54,118 nt of DNA, taken from the NCBI GenBank assembly GCA_023443925.1, contig JAEZSL010000180.1, positions 1-54,118 on the forward strand. Direction: 5' to 3'. Shown piece by piece: positions 1 to 8,976 of this stretch; position 1 is the first letter of the stretch; every line of letters starts with the position of its first letter. A program made the position numbers and the translations under genes. This DNA is from Bacillota bacterium (GTDB lineage Bacteria; Bacillota_A; Clostridia; Lachnospirales; Lachnospiraceae). The notes under the pieces are model-generated. The model was not told the DNA's origin, made no database searches, and worked only from the letters and a program-made list of their open reading frames with translations.

Positions 1-399
1 GAATACATCAATCCTATCTGGGGAACCCTGCAGAATCATCAATGGGGTGAAAATCATCCTACCGCCAGAACCTATGACATGATCTGCGGACAGGTCTGGA
101 ACGGAAATCCTTTTGATTCCCAGTATATGACAGCACAGGCAGTACCGGAGTATATTGGTAAAGCACCGGAGAAAACCGTACAGCGTATCCTTTATCTGCC
201 GGAAGAAGCAGACCGGATCGCAGATATAAAGACTACTCTGGCTACTTACCGGGATGAAGCGGTAGCCGCCTTTATAACAGGAACCAGACCGTTATCGGAT
301 TGGGATAAATATCTTCAGGAATTAAATGATATCGGCTTACAGGAGTATCTGGAGGTTTCCCAGACGGCTTATGACAGAATGACCGGCGGCGGGCAATAG
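1..399 (+). CDS. Extracellular substrate-binding protein of a sugar ABC importer (C-terminal part)
   Basis: The reading frame is open from the first base, so only about 132 C-terminal codons are present and the start lies outside the window. It would be the lipoprotein that captures an oligosaccharide outside the cell and hands it to the two permeases that follow. The visible part has the Trp/Tyr-rich, acidic helical C-terminus usual for family 1 (LplA/AlgQ-type) binding proteins, ending in a helix with the pattern DWDKY-LQELNDIG. Identification depends largely on the neighbours: the next two genes are LplB- and LplC-type permeases, 74 bases downstream. Substrate cannot be told from this fragment. 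Confidence 0.75.
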   Translation, partial: EYINPIWGTLQNHQWGENHPTARTYDMICGQVWNGNPFDSQYMTAQAVPEYIGKAPEKTVQRILYLPEEADRIADIKTTLATYRDEAVAAFITGTRPLSDWDKYLQELNDIGLQEYLEVSQTAYDRMTGGGQ

Positions 400-472
400 A
401 GCATTGATAAATTAGTCAGGGCGGGCAAAGTTCCTGTCCTGACTATTACGAATAAGAAAGGGCACATAATTT

Positions 473-1423
473 ATGAAAACAGCGACCGCGGCAAGTTACC
501 GTAACCGCAGCAAAAATTTGGCTAAAAGCCTTTTAGGCAGATGGCAGCTATATGTTTTTTTGGTAATTCCGATTATATATATAATTTTGTTTAACTATGT
601 TCCAATGCTGGGAATCCAGCTGGCTTTCAAGAAATTTAATGCAAGGCTGGGCATCTGGGGCAGTCCGTGGGTAGGCTTCGATCAGTTTGTCAAATTTTTT
701 ACCTCCTACCAGTTTACCCGTGTTATTAAAAACACCCTGACGATTTCCTTCTACGGACTGCTGGCAGGATTCCCTCTGCCCATTATGCTGGCACTGGTGC
801 TTAATTCCATTCGAAACGGACGATACAAAAAGGTAGTTCAGACCATTACCTATCTGCCCTACTTTATATCCCTGGTCGTTATGGTTGGAATTATGACTCA
901 GATGTTAAACCCCAGGATCGGCATGGTAGCAAATCTGTACAGTTTATTAAGCGGCAAGGATGCGCCGGATCTGATGTCCAATCCCCATGCGTTTCCCCAC
1001 ATCTATGTATGGTCCGGGGTATGGCAGTCCCTGGGGTATAATTCCATTATTTACATAGCAGCTCTCTCCGGGGTGGATGCGGAACTGCATGAGGCGGCCG
1101 AAGTGGACGGGGCCAGCCGTTTTCAGCGGATTATCCATATTGATCTGCCCACCATTCTGCCCACCGCCGCCATTATGCTTATCTTAAATGCCGGACAGAT
1201 TATGAACATCGGCTTTGATAAACCTTATCTGATGCAGAATTCACTGAATCTCTCCGCCAGTGAGGTGATATCCACTTATGTTTATAAAGTCGGCATTGCA
1301 AGTTCTACCAACGATTTTTCCTATGCAACGGCTATTGACCTTTTTAATTCCTCCGTAAATATGGTACTGATTACGGTAGTTAATTTCTTTAGTAAAAAGC
1401 TTGGAGGCAACAGCCTGTTCTAG
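473..1423 (+). CDS. Sugar ABC transporter permease, LplB family
   Basis: Inner-membrane subunit of a carbohydrate importer. The 316-residue protein is highly hydrophobic, with a first membrane helix near residues 25-45 and about six helices overall, the usual size for LplB/YteP-type permeases. Near residues 206-225 it carries the EAA loop (HEAAEVDGAS...DLP) that docks on the ATPase. The start ATG follows an AAAGGG ribosome binding site. It lies 74 bases after the binding-protein gene and 18 bases before the ATG of the second permease, so the three form one operon. No ATPase is in the operon here; this importer class commonly shares an MsmX-type ATPase encoded elsewhere (family knowledge). Confidence 0.93.
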   Translation: MKTATAASYRNRSKNLAKSLLGRWQLYVFLVIPIIYIILFNYVPMLGIQLAFKKFNARLGIWGSPWVGFDQFVKFFTSYQFTRVIKNTLTISFYGLLAGFPLPIMLALVLNSIRNGRYKKVVQTITYLPYFISLVVMVGIMTQMLNPRIGMVANLYSLLSGKDAPDLMSNPHAFPHIYVWSGVWQSLGYNSIIYIAALSGVDAELHEAAEVDGASRFQRIIHIDLPTILPTAAIMLILNAGQIMNIGFDKPYLMQNSLNLSASEVISTYVYKVGIASSTNDFSYATAIDLFNSSVNMVLITVVNFFSKKLGGNSLF

Positions 1424-1441
1424 AAAGGAGTGACAAGCATA

Positions 1442-2359
1442 ATGACAGATGCAAAAACCATACATAAAAAAAGAAAAATTAGATTATCCTCGGATGATAA
1501 GATTTATTATACCCTGATCCATATTTTCCTGATTGTGTTATTAATCATTGTTTTATATCCGCTGATTTACATAATATCCGCTTCCTTTTCTTCCCCCTAT
1601 GCGGTAAGTTCCGGGCGGGTTATCCTGTTACCGGTGGATTTAAGCCTGGAAGGCTATAAGGCGGTTTTTAAGAATCCGGATATCTTTACCGGCTATCGGA
1701 ATACGATTGTTTATACGGTTTTCGGTACTTTGATTAACATAGGAATTACCTTGATACTGGCCTATCCCCTGTCCAGAAGAGATCTCCCGGGAAGAAACTT
1801 TTTTATGTTTCTGTTTACCTTTACCATGATTTTTCGGGGCGGTATGATACCACTTTACATGCAGATTAAAAATCTGCATCTTATCGACACCATGTGGGCT
1901 ATGGTACTGCCCGGAGCACTTTCCGTCTACAATATGATTATTGCAAGAACCTTTATCCAAAACAGCATACCGGGGGAGTTACTGGAAGCCTCCAGAATGG
2001 ACGGATGCAGCGATACCCGGTATTTTTTCAGCATACTGCTGCCTTTATCCAAAGCCCTTATCGCCGTTCTCGTGTTATTTTACGCCATCGGCCATTGGAA
2101 TTCCTATTTTAACGGTTTCCTTTATTTAAACACCAAGGATAAATTTCCGCTGCAGATTGTATTAAAGCAGATTCTCATTGCTAATTCCATAGACACGAAT
2201 CTGGTGGTGGACCCGGAGGTAGCGGCAGCAAAACAGGGAATGGCAGAGTTATTAAAATATTCCTTAATTATAGTGTCTACCGTGCCGATTATGTGTTTAT
2301 ATCCGTTTGTACAGAAATATTTTGTAAAAGGCGTTATGATCGGTTCCATTAAAGGTTGA
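1442..2359 (+). CDS. Sugar ABC transporter permease, LplC/YtcP family
   Basis: Second membrane subunit of the importer, 305 residues with about six membrane helices. The EAA loop is at about residues 180-200 (LEASRMDGCSDTRYF). I chose the ATG at 1442 over the upstream GTG at 1430, because the ribosome binding site AAAGGAG (1424-1430) overlaps that GTG and sits 11 bases before the ATG. The pair LplB/LplC is typical of importers for complex plant or host oligosaccharides in Clostridia. No hydrolase gene is visible next to it, so the substrate stays open. Confidence 0.93.
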   Translation: MTDAKTIHKKRKIRLSSDDKIYYTLIHIFLIVLLIIVLYPLIYIISASFSSPYAVSSGRVILLPVDLSLEGYKAVFKNPDIFTGYRNTIVYTVFGTLINIGITLILAYPLSRRDLPGRNFFMFLFTFTMIFRGGMIPLYMQIKNLHLIDTMWAMVLPGALSVYNMIIARTFIQNSIPGELLEASRMDGCSDTRYFFSILLPLSKALIAVLVLFYAIGHWNSYFNGFLYLNTKDKFPLQIVLKQILIANSIDTNLVVDPEVAAAKQGMAELLKYSLIIVSTVPIMCLYPFVQKYFVKGVMIGSIKG

Positions 2360-2485
2360 CTTGGGGTAGAATAGATTAAATACACAGATTTGGCTGATTT
2401 GGGATTATGTTGTACATAGAAATAGATTATATAGGAAATGGAACCACAGAATAATCAGTTAAATCCGTTACTTGGAGGTAGTAAA

Positions 2486-3493
2486 ATGTATAAGGCGGTT
2501 TTTGCCGGGGAAAAGGACTGGAACACAGTCAATCGGGTATATGATGAGAAGGTCCGTGAGAGGTTAAAGGAAAAGCTGTATTTTTTCGAAGTAATGGTAA
2601 CCAATCAGAATTTTAAGGAATATAAAGCGGAGTTAGAATCGGTAGAATATATCTTTTCTACCTGGGGCATGCCGGCTTTTCAAGAGAGCGAGATAATGGA
2701 ATATTTCCCTTCCTTAAAAGCCGTATTCTACGCAGCGGGTTCTGTTCAGGGGTTTGCAAGACCATTTTTAAGCTGTGGGGTGAAGGTTTTTGGCGCCGCC
2801 GCCTCCAATGCGGTTCCTGTTGCAGAATTTACGGCTGCCCAGATTCTGCTGGCAGATAAGGGATACTTTCAGAGTATCATGAAATTCAAGAAGAAAGGCC
2901 ACCGGGAGGCAAGTGAATACTGTCGTAATTTTCCCGGTAATTATGGAACTAAGATTGGAATTCTGGGTGCCGGCAGAATCGGACAGGGAGTCATCGAACT
3001 ATTAAAGCCTTGTAACCTGGAAATCCTGGTATATGATCCGTTTTTATCTCCTGAGATTGCAGCGCAGCTGGGGGTAACCCAAACCGGCCTGAAAGAGATT
3101 TTTTCTGAATGCCAGATCGTATCCAATCATCTTGCCAATAACAGCGAAACCCAGGGAATGCTGAACTACAGCCTGTTTTCTTGTATGCAGGATTATGCTG
3201 CCTTTATCAATACGGGACGGGGTGCCCAGGTAGTGGAAGCAGATTTGATACAGGCTTTAAAGGAAAAGCCGGGCCGTACAGCATTGTTGGATGTTACCTT
3301 CCCGGAACCGCCGGAAGAAGGGAACGATTTCTACAGCCTGGACAATGTGTTTCTGACACCCCACATTGCAGGTTCCATGGGGAAGGAGACTGCCAGAATG
3401 GGTCATTGTATGTATGAAGAATTTATAGCTTTCTCGGAAGGCAGGACAATGGGGAATGAAGTTACGCTGACTATGTTAAAAATCATGGCATAA
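2486..3493 (+). CDS. D-isomer-specific 2-hydroxyacid dehydrogenase family protein
   Basis: NAD-dependent oxidoreductase of the phosphoglycerate-dehydrogenase/lactate-dehydrogenase superfamily, 335 residues. The Rossmann nucleotide site GILGAGRIGQG is near residue 160. The family's catalytic triad is present: Arg near 245 (INTGRG), Glu near 273 (PEPP) and His near 293 (TPHIAGS). The ATG at 2486 follows GGAGG; an ATG at 2438 in the same frame has no such site. It begins 126 bases after the permease gene with no clear terminator between, so it may be co-transcribed and act on a sugar acid from the imported substrate (inference). Exact substrate unknown. Confidence 0.88.
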   Translation: MYKAVFAGEKDWNTVNRVYDEKVRERLKEKLYFFEVMVTNQNFKEYKAELESVEYIFSTWGMPAFQESEIMEYFPSLKAVFYAAGSVQGFARPFLSCGVKVFGAAASNAVPVAEFTAAQILLADKGYFQSIMKFKKKGHREASEYCRNFPGNYGTKIGILGAGRIGQGVIELLKPCNLEILVYDPFLSPEIAAQLGVTQTGLKEIFSECQIVSNHLANNSETQGMLNYSLFSCMQDYAAFINTGRGAQVVEADLIQALKEKPGRTALLDVTFPEPPEEGNDFYSLDNVFLTPHIAGSMGKETARMGHCMYEEFIAFSEGRTMGNEVTLTMLKIMA

Positions 3494-3609
3494 GTTTTGT
3501 AACTTGTATTCCTGAGTATTGGCAGAGACAAAAGAAATGAATTAATAGATGAATCTGCTCAGGTATGAGTTGATTATGGATAATCTTATTATATGATAAT
3601 AAAAAAAAT

Positions 3610-3650
3610 GGCTGTGAGTCCGGTTAGAATATCGGCTTACGGCCTTTTTT
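3610..3650 (+). terminator. Intrinsic terminator after the dehydrogenase gene
   Basis: GGCTGTGAG (3610-3618) pairs with CTTACGGCC (3636-3644) with two G:U pairs, followed by six T. It closes the importer/dehydrogenase operon. The rest of 3494-3780 holds no gene. Confidence 0.85.
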
Positions 3651-3780
3651 ATGTCATAAGTGTTGAAATTAAAATTGGATTAAAGCATGATTAGTATACC
3701 TAAATGAGCTTGTACAAACAGTCGGTAATTGCTATAATGTAATAAAAAGATAAAAATTAATCTATAAAGGGGTGTAGCTT

Positions 3781-4416
3781 TTGCATCAATTTAAATCAAA
3801 ATCGGTTATTCCCATTTACCTTATCGGTCTGGTCTGGCTGGCGTATTCCATCCTTTTTCCCTTATACCGTGTTCAGGATTTCCTTATCGCTGCAATGTTA
3901 TCCGGCATTGTATTTTTTATTGGTACTTACGTGATTTCTATGAGGGACAAAAAGAAAGGCATGGGATATATTGATACCGGTGACAGGGAACTGGATGAAA
4001 TGCTTGAGACAGCGGTGAAAGATCTTAACCGGTTAAAATTTCTAAGCCAGAATATGAGCAATGTTAATATGGCAGAACAGGTTAAACAATTGGAAGCGGT
4101 GTCGGCTAAAATTATAGACCTGGTGAGGAACGAGCCGAATAAAGCCTCAAAGGCCAGTCAGTTCTTTGATTATTATTTACCTGCTGCGGTAAAAATCCTG
4201 AACGCTTATAAGGAATTTGAAATCGGCGGACAGGCAGGGAAAAACCTTGCTTTTAGTATTTCAGAAATTGAAACCTTTATGGTGAAACTAACGGAGGCCT
4301 TTCATAATATATTGGATGGTTTATATAAAGACAAAACGATGGAGATTTCCATTGATATGGAAGTTATGGAGACAATGCTGAAACAGGATCAATATTTAGA
4401 AGATTGGAAAAGGTAG
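3781..4416 (+). CDS. XpaC-like (5-bromo-4-chloroindolyl phosphate hydrolysis family) membrane protein
   Basis: 211 residues with two membrane helices at about 8-28 and 33-53, then a long helical cytoplasmic domain (residues 60-211). This matches the XpaC family, named for a phosphatase-associated phenotype in Bacillus; the biochemical role is not known. The likely start is a TTG at 3781 placed after AGGGGTG. It is first in a three-gene set with a LemA-like and a TPM protein (gaps of 24 and 12 bases), a recurrent arrangement in Clostridia that suggests a joint role at the membrane or envelope (inference). Confidence 0.75.
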   Translation: MHQFKSKSVIPIYLIGLVWLAYSILFPLYRVQDFLIAAMLSGIVFFIGTYVISMRDKKKGMGYIDTGDRELDEMLETAVKDLNRLKFLSQNMSNVNMAEQVKQLEAVSAKIIDLVRNEPNKASKASQFFDYYLPAAVKILNAYKEFEIGGQAGKNLAFSISEIETFMVKLTEAFHNILDGLYKDKTMEISIDMEVMETMLKQDQYLEDWKR

Positions 4417-4440
4417 TGTAAGTGTAGCCGGGAGGTAAAG

Positions 4441-4989
4441 ATGAAATTTTTAATAAATAATAAAACTGCCGTTGTCATTACTGCCCTTCTTGTTATATTA
4501 TCCAGTCTGTACGGCTCCCATCATTCCCTGACCGTATTGAGAAACAAAGCCCTGGAAGTCTTTTATAACGGGGAAAAGTCAGACGGCAAGGGCATAAACA
4601 GTGATTTGGAATACATATCGGATGAATGTTATAATCTTACTGTTGTGGCAGGCAGATATATCGATAAAGAAGATGAGAGAATAACGGATATTTTAAACAG
4701 CAAGGATTTGTTGGGAAAATACAGCAGTCCGGGAGCAAAATATAAGGCCAGAGAACAATTAGTGGCAGCTGCCATGGTTTTATACCAGGATTTAAAGGTT
4801 ATGGAACTAAGTGAACGGGACCGGTATTACATAGAGAGTTTTCTTGTAAATGTTAATTCCAGAGAATTAATTCTGTCACATAATTCTTATAACGGAAAAG
4901 CCCGGGAGTTTAACCGTATTTTAGAAGACTTTCCGGCAAATCTGTTTGGAAAGCTGACTATGGTCAAACCATTGGAATTGTATGAATAG
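4441..4989 (+). CDS. LemA-like single-pass membrane protein
   Basis: 182 residues: one N-terminal membrane helix (about 9-25, with SSLYGSHHSL at its end) followed by a helical domain. Its size, topology and place between an XpaC-like and a TPM protein fit the LemA-like proteins usually found beside TPM genes, although sequence resemblance to canonical LemA is weak. A GGAGG site precedes the ATG. Function not established. Confidence 0.55.
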   Translation: MKFLINNKTAVVITALLVILSSLYGSHHSLTVLRNKALEVFYNGEKSDGKGINSDLEYISDECYNLTVVAGRYIDKEDERITDILNSKDLLGKYSSPGAKYKAREQLVAAAMVLYQDLKVMELSERDRYYIESFLVNVNSRELILSHNSYNGKAREFNRILEDFPANLFGKLTMVKPLELYE

Positions 4990-5001
4990 CGGAGGGACAG
5001 G

Positions 5002-6624
5002 ATGAAGAAATTATTTAAAGTCATACTTTTTTTACTAATTGTTGGAGTAATACCCCTTAGAAGCCAGGCGGCGGAGAAACTGCCAAAGCCCACGGATGCA
5101 TTTTATGTCAACGATTTTGCAGATGTCATCGATAAAAAAGTAGAAGAAGAAATCATTGAATATGGAAATCAGTTATATGAAAAGAATGGAACTCAGGTCG
5201 TATTGGTAACGGTTGACTTTACAAATGGTGTTTCATTAGAGGACTATGCTTATAAGCTCTTTAATAAATGGGGTATCGGATCAAAAGAGAAAAACAACGG
5301 GCTTCTTATACTCCTATCCATTGGAGATGATGACTACTGGGCAATGCAGGGTGAAGGTTTGGAAGACAGTCTGACCAGCGGTAAGATATCCGGTATTTTA
5401 AATGAATACCTGGAACCGGATTTTGCGGCAAAGGATTACAGCGCAGGGACGGAAAAAGTCTACGGTGCATTTATTCAGGAGTTAGGCGGACAGTGGCGTT
5501 TAGAAAATGGCGAACCTGCCGAAACTGGGGAAAAGGAAGAAACAAAAGATGCATCCTTAGATGCAGCGATTCAGTATACCTATGACAAAGCCGGTATCCT
5601 TAGTAAAAAAGCAGAAACCTATATTAATGATAAGAGTAATGAAATGAATCAATTATACGGTGCAGGAGTCTATGTAGCTACAAAAGATTATTGCGAAGAA
5701 GGGCTGAGTTTCCAGGAGGATGCTTTTAACACCTTTTCGGATATTAATGCCGGCACTAAGGATGTTTTGCTGGTTTTATATAAGGAAGATGATAATTACT
5801 GGGTACTTCCAGTGGCGGAGGCGGAAGCTTTTGCTACGGAGGAAATATTGCAGGACATTCTGGATAATACACTGGAACCACAGTTTGCTGAAAAAATGTA
5901 CAGCCAGGGTGCCATAAATACGGCAGACCGGTTTTATGAACTATTACAGGCTAATATTGAAGTGCTGGACAATAAGGATAACAACGCTGCAATAGGGGAT
6001 AAGGAAAGTAATCAGGAAAACAGTAATAAGCCGCAGAATACCCAATCGGATGAAAAGTCCGGGGAAAACAACTGGATGGTATATTTATTTATAATAATAC
6101 TAGCCCTGTTTTTAGCCAGAGGAAGGCGCAGGAAGCGTTATCAGAGAAGGTATGGAGTACCTTTTAATCCCTATAGCGCAAGACATATCAGGCATTATGG
6201 TCCGGAGGGTTATTGGGGGCATCATGGCCGGCCGCCTGTGGATTATGATAATTGGGAACCGGAGCCCATACGCAGGAATGGTTTCTTCTCCGGAGGCGGT
6301 TCCTCCAAGGCCGGTCATGGCGGTGCAGGACGCAGTTCTTCCGGCGGAAGTTCTTGGGGCAGCAGTTCCGGAGCCGGCAGATCTACAGGCAGCAGATCTT
6401 CGAGCAGCAGTTCCGGAGTCGGCAGATCTTCGAGCAGCGGTTCTTCAAGCAGCAGTTCCTGGGGCAGCAGTTCTTTTGGCGGTGGTTCCAGCCGTGGCGG
6501 TGGAGCCGGCAGATCTTCCGGAAGCAGTAGCAGCAGCGCGTCGGCAGGCCATTCCTCGGGAGCCGGCAGGTCAACCGGCGGCGGAGGCAGCAGCCGGGGC
6601 GGCGGTGCAGGAAGAAAAAAATGA
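5002..6624 (+). CDS. Secreted/membrane TPM-domain protein with Ser/Gly-rich tail
   Basis: 540 residues. A signal peptide (1-24), two successive TPM domains (about 33-150 and 190-315; TPM is an alpha/beta domain described in envelope quality-control and putative phosphatase proteins of the YgcG type), one membrane helix at about 358-373, a basic stretch (RGRRRKRYQRR) and a tail rich in Ser, Gly and Arg to the C-terminus. Two tandem TPM domains are unusual; one is common. The tail is coded by GC-rich tandem AGCAGC/GGCGGT-type DNA (about 6290-6615), which also produces long spurious frames on both strands. Last gene of the XpaC-LemA-TPM operon, 12 bases after its neighbour. Confidence 0.85.
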   Translation: MKKLFKVILFLLIVGVIPLRSQAAEKLPKPTDAFYVNDFADVIDKKVEEEIIEYGNQLYEKNGTQVVLVTVDFTNGVSLEDYAYKLFNKWGIGSKEKNNGLLILLSIGDDDYWAMQGEGLEDSLTSGKISGILNEYLEPDFAAKDYSAGTEKVYGAFIQELGGQWRLENGEPAETGEKEETKDASLDAAIQYTYDKAGILSKKAETYINDKSNEMNQLYGAGVYVATKDYCEEGLSFQEDAFNTFSDINAGTKDVLLVLYKEDDNYWVLPVAEAEAFATEEILQDILDNTLEPQFAEKMYSQGAINTADRFYELLQANIEVLDNKDNNAAIGDKESNQENSNKPQNTQSDEKSGENNWMVYLFIIILALFLARGRRRKRYQRRYGVPFNPYSARHIRHYGPEGYWGHHGRPPVDYDNWEPEPIRRNGFFSGGGSSKAGHGGAGRSSSGGSSWGSSSGAGRSTGSRSSSSSSGVGRSSSSGSSSSSSWGSSSFGGGSSRGGGAGRSSGSSSSSASAGHSSGAGRSTGGGGSSRGGGAGRKK

Positions 6625-6813
6625 GATAACTGGTAAGATTTCGTTTGTAAGGGAATCTGCTTGCGTTTTCGATCAAACGTTATTGTATGGAAGGCATCTG
6701 ATATAGAAACGTCAATTAACTATTTGTGCGGTAATTAAGTGCTGCTAATTCATGTGTTCTGGGTAGTGATATGAATTAAAATCGGTAAATCCACTATATA
6801 AGCCTTAATTCTA

Positions 6814-6841
6814 TTGCATTCTAAATAATATATGTTATAAT
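6814..6841 (+). promoter_or_regulatory. Probable promoter of the hflX leader
   Basis: TTGCAT, 16 bases, then TATAAT with an extended -10 (TG one base upstream, TGTTATAAT). Transcription would start near 6848, giving an untranslated leader of about 650 bases before hflX. Confidence 0.6.
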
Positions 6842-6951
6842 AAGTGCAGTGTAAGGGATTTAATTTTAAATTAAGTTCTTGTTATACGAAAGAATCGTGA
6901 GCCGGATTTGGTTTAGATTCTTAAATTTAGGATTGGAGGGTTGCATTAAAA

Positions 6952-6996
6952 ATGGGTACTTTTATTAAATTTCGTTACAAAGCCATATGTGAATAA
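6952..6996 (+). CDS. 14-codon leader ORF upstream of hflX
   Basis: ATG to TAA encoding MGTFIKFRYKAICE, preceded by GGAGGG 11 bases upstream. It lies in the long leader between the promoter at 6814-6841 and an intrinsic terminator at 7099-7127. The layout is that of leader peptides which let a stalled ribosome control read-through into a resistance gene (compare the MG-T/I-F-x-x-F starts of some Erm leader peptides). HflX homologues in Listeria are governed by antibiotic-sensitive attenuation. Translation of this ORF is inferred, not shown. Confidence 0.45.
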   Translation: MGTFIKFRYKAICE

Positions 6997-7012
6997 TTTC
7001 ATAATGCGACAA

Positions 7013-7030
7013 CTCTGCCGATGAGCAGGG
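7013..7030 (+). other. Short hairpin between the leader ORF and the terminator
   Basis: CTCTGC (7013-7018) can pair with GCAGGG (7025-7030) around a CGATGA loop, just after the leader ORF. The motif TCTGCC recurs at about 7044 and inside the terminator loop at about 7113, so alternative pairings in the leader are conceivable. No known riboswitch class is recognised. Confidence 0.3.
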
Positions 7031-7098
7031 GAAACGGGATTGGTCTGCCTATTTTTAAGAAAACCTATTGAATATATCTGTACTATATTGCATGAAGG

Positions 7099-7127
7099 AA
7101 AAGAGGGAGGAATCTGCCCTCTTTTTT
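7099..7127 (+). terminator. Intrinsic terminator in the hflX leader
   Basis: AAAAGAGGG (7099-7107) pairs with CCCTCTTTT (7117-7125), 9 perfect pairs with a 9-base loop and a T-run. It lies some 370 bases before hflX and after the leader ORF, so it is placed to act as an attenuator. Its T-run is shared with the first arm of the structured repeat that follows. Confidence 0.8.
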
Positions 7128-7260
7128 ATTGCACAAAAAGTTCTCCAAACTTACCTATGCAATAAAAAATTCCAGACAGGATGCGTATGACGCACTGAAG
7201 GAAGAGGGTCACTATGGTGACACGCGTCAGCTCTGGAGTCTGGCGAGCAAGATTCTTTTT
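7122..7260 (+). repeat. Structured intergenic repeat, copy 1
   Basis: About 140 nt, related along its length to 9140-9277. Stems: a 12-bp perfect stem 7122-7133/7158-7169; CCAGAC (7172-7177)/GTCTGG (7238-7243); TGACGC (7188-7193)/GCGTCA (7224-7229); GTCAC (7208-7212)/GTGAC (7217-7221). At the 3' end, GAGTCT (7236-7241) can instead pair with AGATTC (7250-7255) before a T-run, like a terminator. Shared single-stranded blocks include AGTTCTCC and CAGGATGC. The copies differ in stem sequence but keep pairing. I believe similar elements are scattered in Lachnospiraceae genomes, but cannot check this. Confidence 0.75.
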
Positions 7261-7495
7261 TATGCAGGATTTTTGTATTGACAGAATAAATCTATAGTAT
7301 CGGTGTTCCGGTTTTGTAGCAAATATTCGGGTATTTAAGGCTATCTATACCGGATTCGGCATATTGATAAGTCTGATTCATTTGGGTTTCATCAGGTTAG
7401 TGAATCAAGCCTTATATGAAGCCAATTAACTATACGCTTTCCTCAGTTATCTTTACAGGCAGAGTATGTCCAAACAATTAGATGGAGGAAATTTT

Positions 7496-8860
7496 ATGGA
7501 ACAAAGACAAAAAGCCATACTTTTAGGTGCTAATATTAATAACAATGAAGATTTTAATAATTCAATGGAGGAGTTAGCCAATCTGGCAAAGGCCTGTGAC
7601 ATTGAGACTATCGGGGAAATGAGCCAGAATTTAAGCAGGATTAACAATTCTTCTTATTTTGGCAGTGGTAAAATAGCGGAGGTTTTTGAGCTGCTACAAA
7701 AAACAGAGGCAGAGATGGTGATCTTTAATGATGAATTATCTCCTTCCCAGATTCGTAATCTGGAAAAAACCTTAGACTGCCCTGTGCTTGACCGTACGGT
7801 CCTCATACTGGATATCTTTTCCGAAAGGGCGAAAACCAGAGAAGCTAAACTTCAGGTAGAGATTGCCAGGATAAAATATATGCTGCCAAGACTCATTGGC
7901 GCCTCAAAAAGCCTGGGAAGGCAGGGCGGCGGCAGCGGACTTAAAAATAAAGGTACCGGCGAAAAGAAACTGGAACTGGACCGCAGAAAACTGGAGGACA
8001 GAATCAGCGCTTTGGAAAAAGAGCTGGAAACACTGGTGTCCACCCGTCAAAATCAGCGCAAATCGCGGAAAAAGAATGAGATACCGGTAGTTGCCCTGAC
8101 GGGTTATACCAACGCCGGTAAATCTACTATTATGAATGCCATGCTGGACCTATATCATCCGGATTCGGAAAAACTGGTACTGGAAAAGGATATGCTCTTT
8201 GCTACTTTGGAGACTTCGGTGAGAAATATAACCCTGCCGGATCACAAATCCTTTTTATTAACAGATACGGTAGGCTTTATCAGTAAACTGCCTCATCATC
8301 TGGTAAAGGCATTCCGATCCACTCTGGAGGAAGTTGCAGAGGCGGATCTTTTGATTCATGTGGTAGATTATTCGAATCCGGATTATAAAAAACAGATTGA
8401 AGTAACGAAGGATACATTACGGGAACTGGGCGCGGATCAGATACCGGTTATCTATGCCTATAATAAGATTGATAAGGTTGAGTCCCAAATCCGTTGCGAA
8501 GGTGAAACAGATTTAACCGGGTTATTACAAAACCATAAGGCGGAACAGGAGACAGAAGAAGAGGAAAACTTAAATACCGCGCCGGAGGAGGGAATATTGA
8601 TTTCTGCCCGGAAGAAGCTTGGACTGGAATCGTTAACAGAGAAGATAAAGGAGCATATTTTCAGTGATTATATACAGCTGGAAATACGGATTCCTTATCA
8701 TCAAGGAAGCCTGGTTTCCTATCTTAATGAAAACGCATCCATAAAATCCACCGGTTATGAAAATGACGGTATACGGATTTCTCTGGAATGCAAAAGGGCG
8801 GATTATGAAAAACTAAAACCTTATGAAGTAAGCACGGTTACTGCTTCTAAGCCTTTATAA
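7496..8860 (+). CDS. hflX: GTPase HflX
   Basis: 454-residue ribosome-associated GTPase that splits stalled or stressed ribosomes (established for HflX). It has the N-terminal HflX domain, the Gly-rich linker typical of the family (GRQGGGSGLKNKGTGEKKLE), and the GTPase motifs GYTNAGKST (about residue 203), DTVGF (about 257), NKID (about 322) and ISA. An acidic insert (about residues 340-362) separates the last two motifs. The ATG at 7496 follows GGAGG; the upstream ATG at 7466 has no such site. It sits alone, behind a long leader with a short ORF, a terminator and a structured repeat, which suggests post-initiation control. Confidence 0.95.
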   Translation: MEQRQKAILLGANINNNEDFNNSMEELANLAKACDIETIGEMSQNLSRINNSSYFGSGKIAEVFELLQKTEAEMVIFNDELSPSQIRNLEKTLDCPVLDRTVLILDIFSERAKTREAKLQVEIARIKYMLPRLIGASKSLGRQGGGSGLKNKGTGEKKLELDRRKLEDRISALEKELETLVSTRQNQRKSRKKNEIPVVALTGYTNAGKSTIMNAMLDLYHPDSEKLVLEKDMLFATLETSVRNITLPDHKSFLLTDTVGFISKLPHHLVKAFRSTLEEVAEADLLIHVVDYSNPDYKKQIEVTKDTLRELGADQIPVIYAYNKIDKVESQIRCEGETDLTGLLQNHKAEQETEEEENLNTAPEEGILISARKKLGLESLTEKIKEHIFSDYIQLEIRIPYHQGSLVSYLNENASIKSTGYENDGIRISLECKRADYEKLKPYEVSTVTASKPL

Positions 8861-8976
8861 AAAAGTTATATATTCATAAATCGTTATGAGATAGTCTAAA
8901 GAATTTAGAAGATATCGTAATAGAGAGTAAATGAAGATAATTAAATCAGAGAAAATTAGAATTTTAAGGAAAAACA

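Noticed and set aside
6152..6706. Long plus-strand frame of 184 codons (and a minus-strand one) over the TPM gene tail
   Set aside because: Composition (Ala/Val/Pro runs or Arg/Cys runs) results from the GC-rich Ser/Gly repeat read in other frames; no ribosome binding site.
7019..7034. CGATGAG...GGGAAAC, reminiscent of a hammerhead ribozyme core
   Set aside because: The stem needed between the two conserved blocks is absent and no third stem or cleavage site fits, so a chance match.
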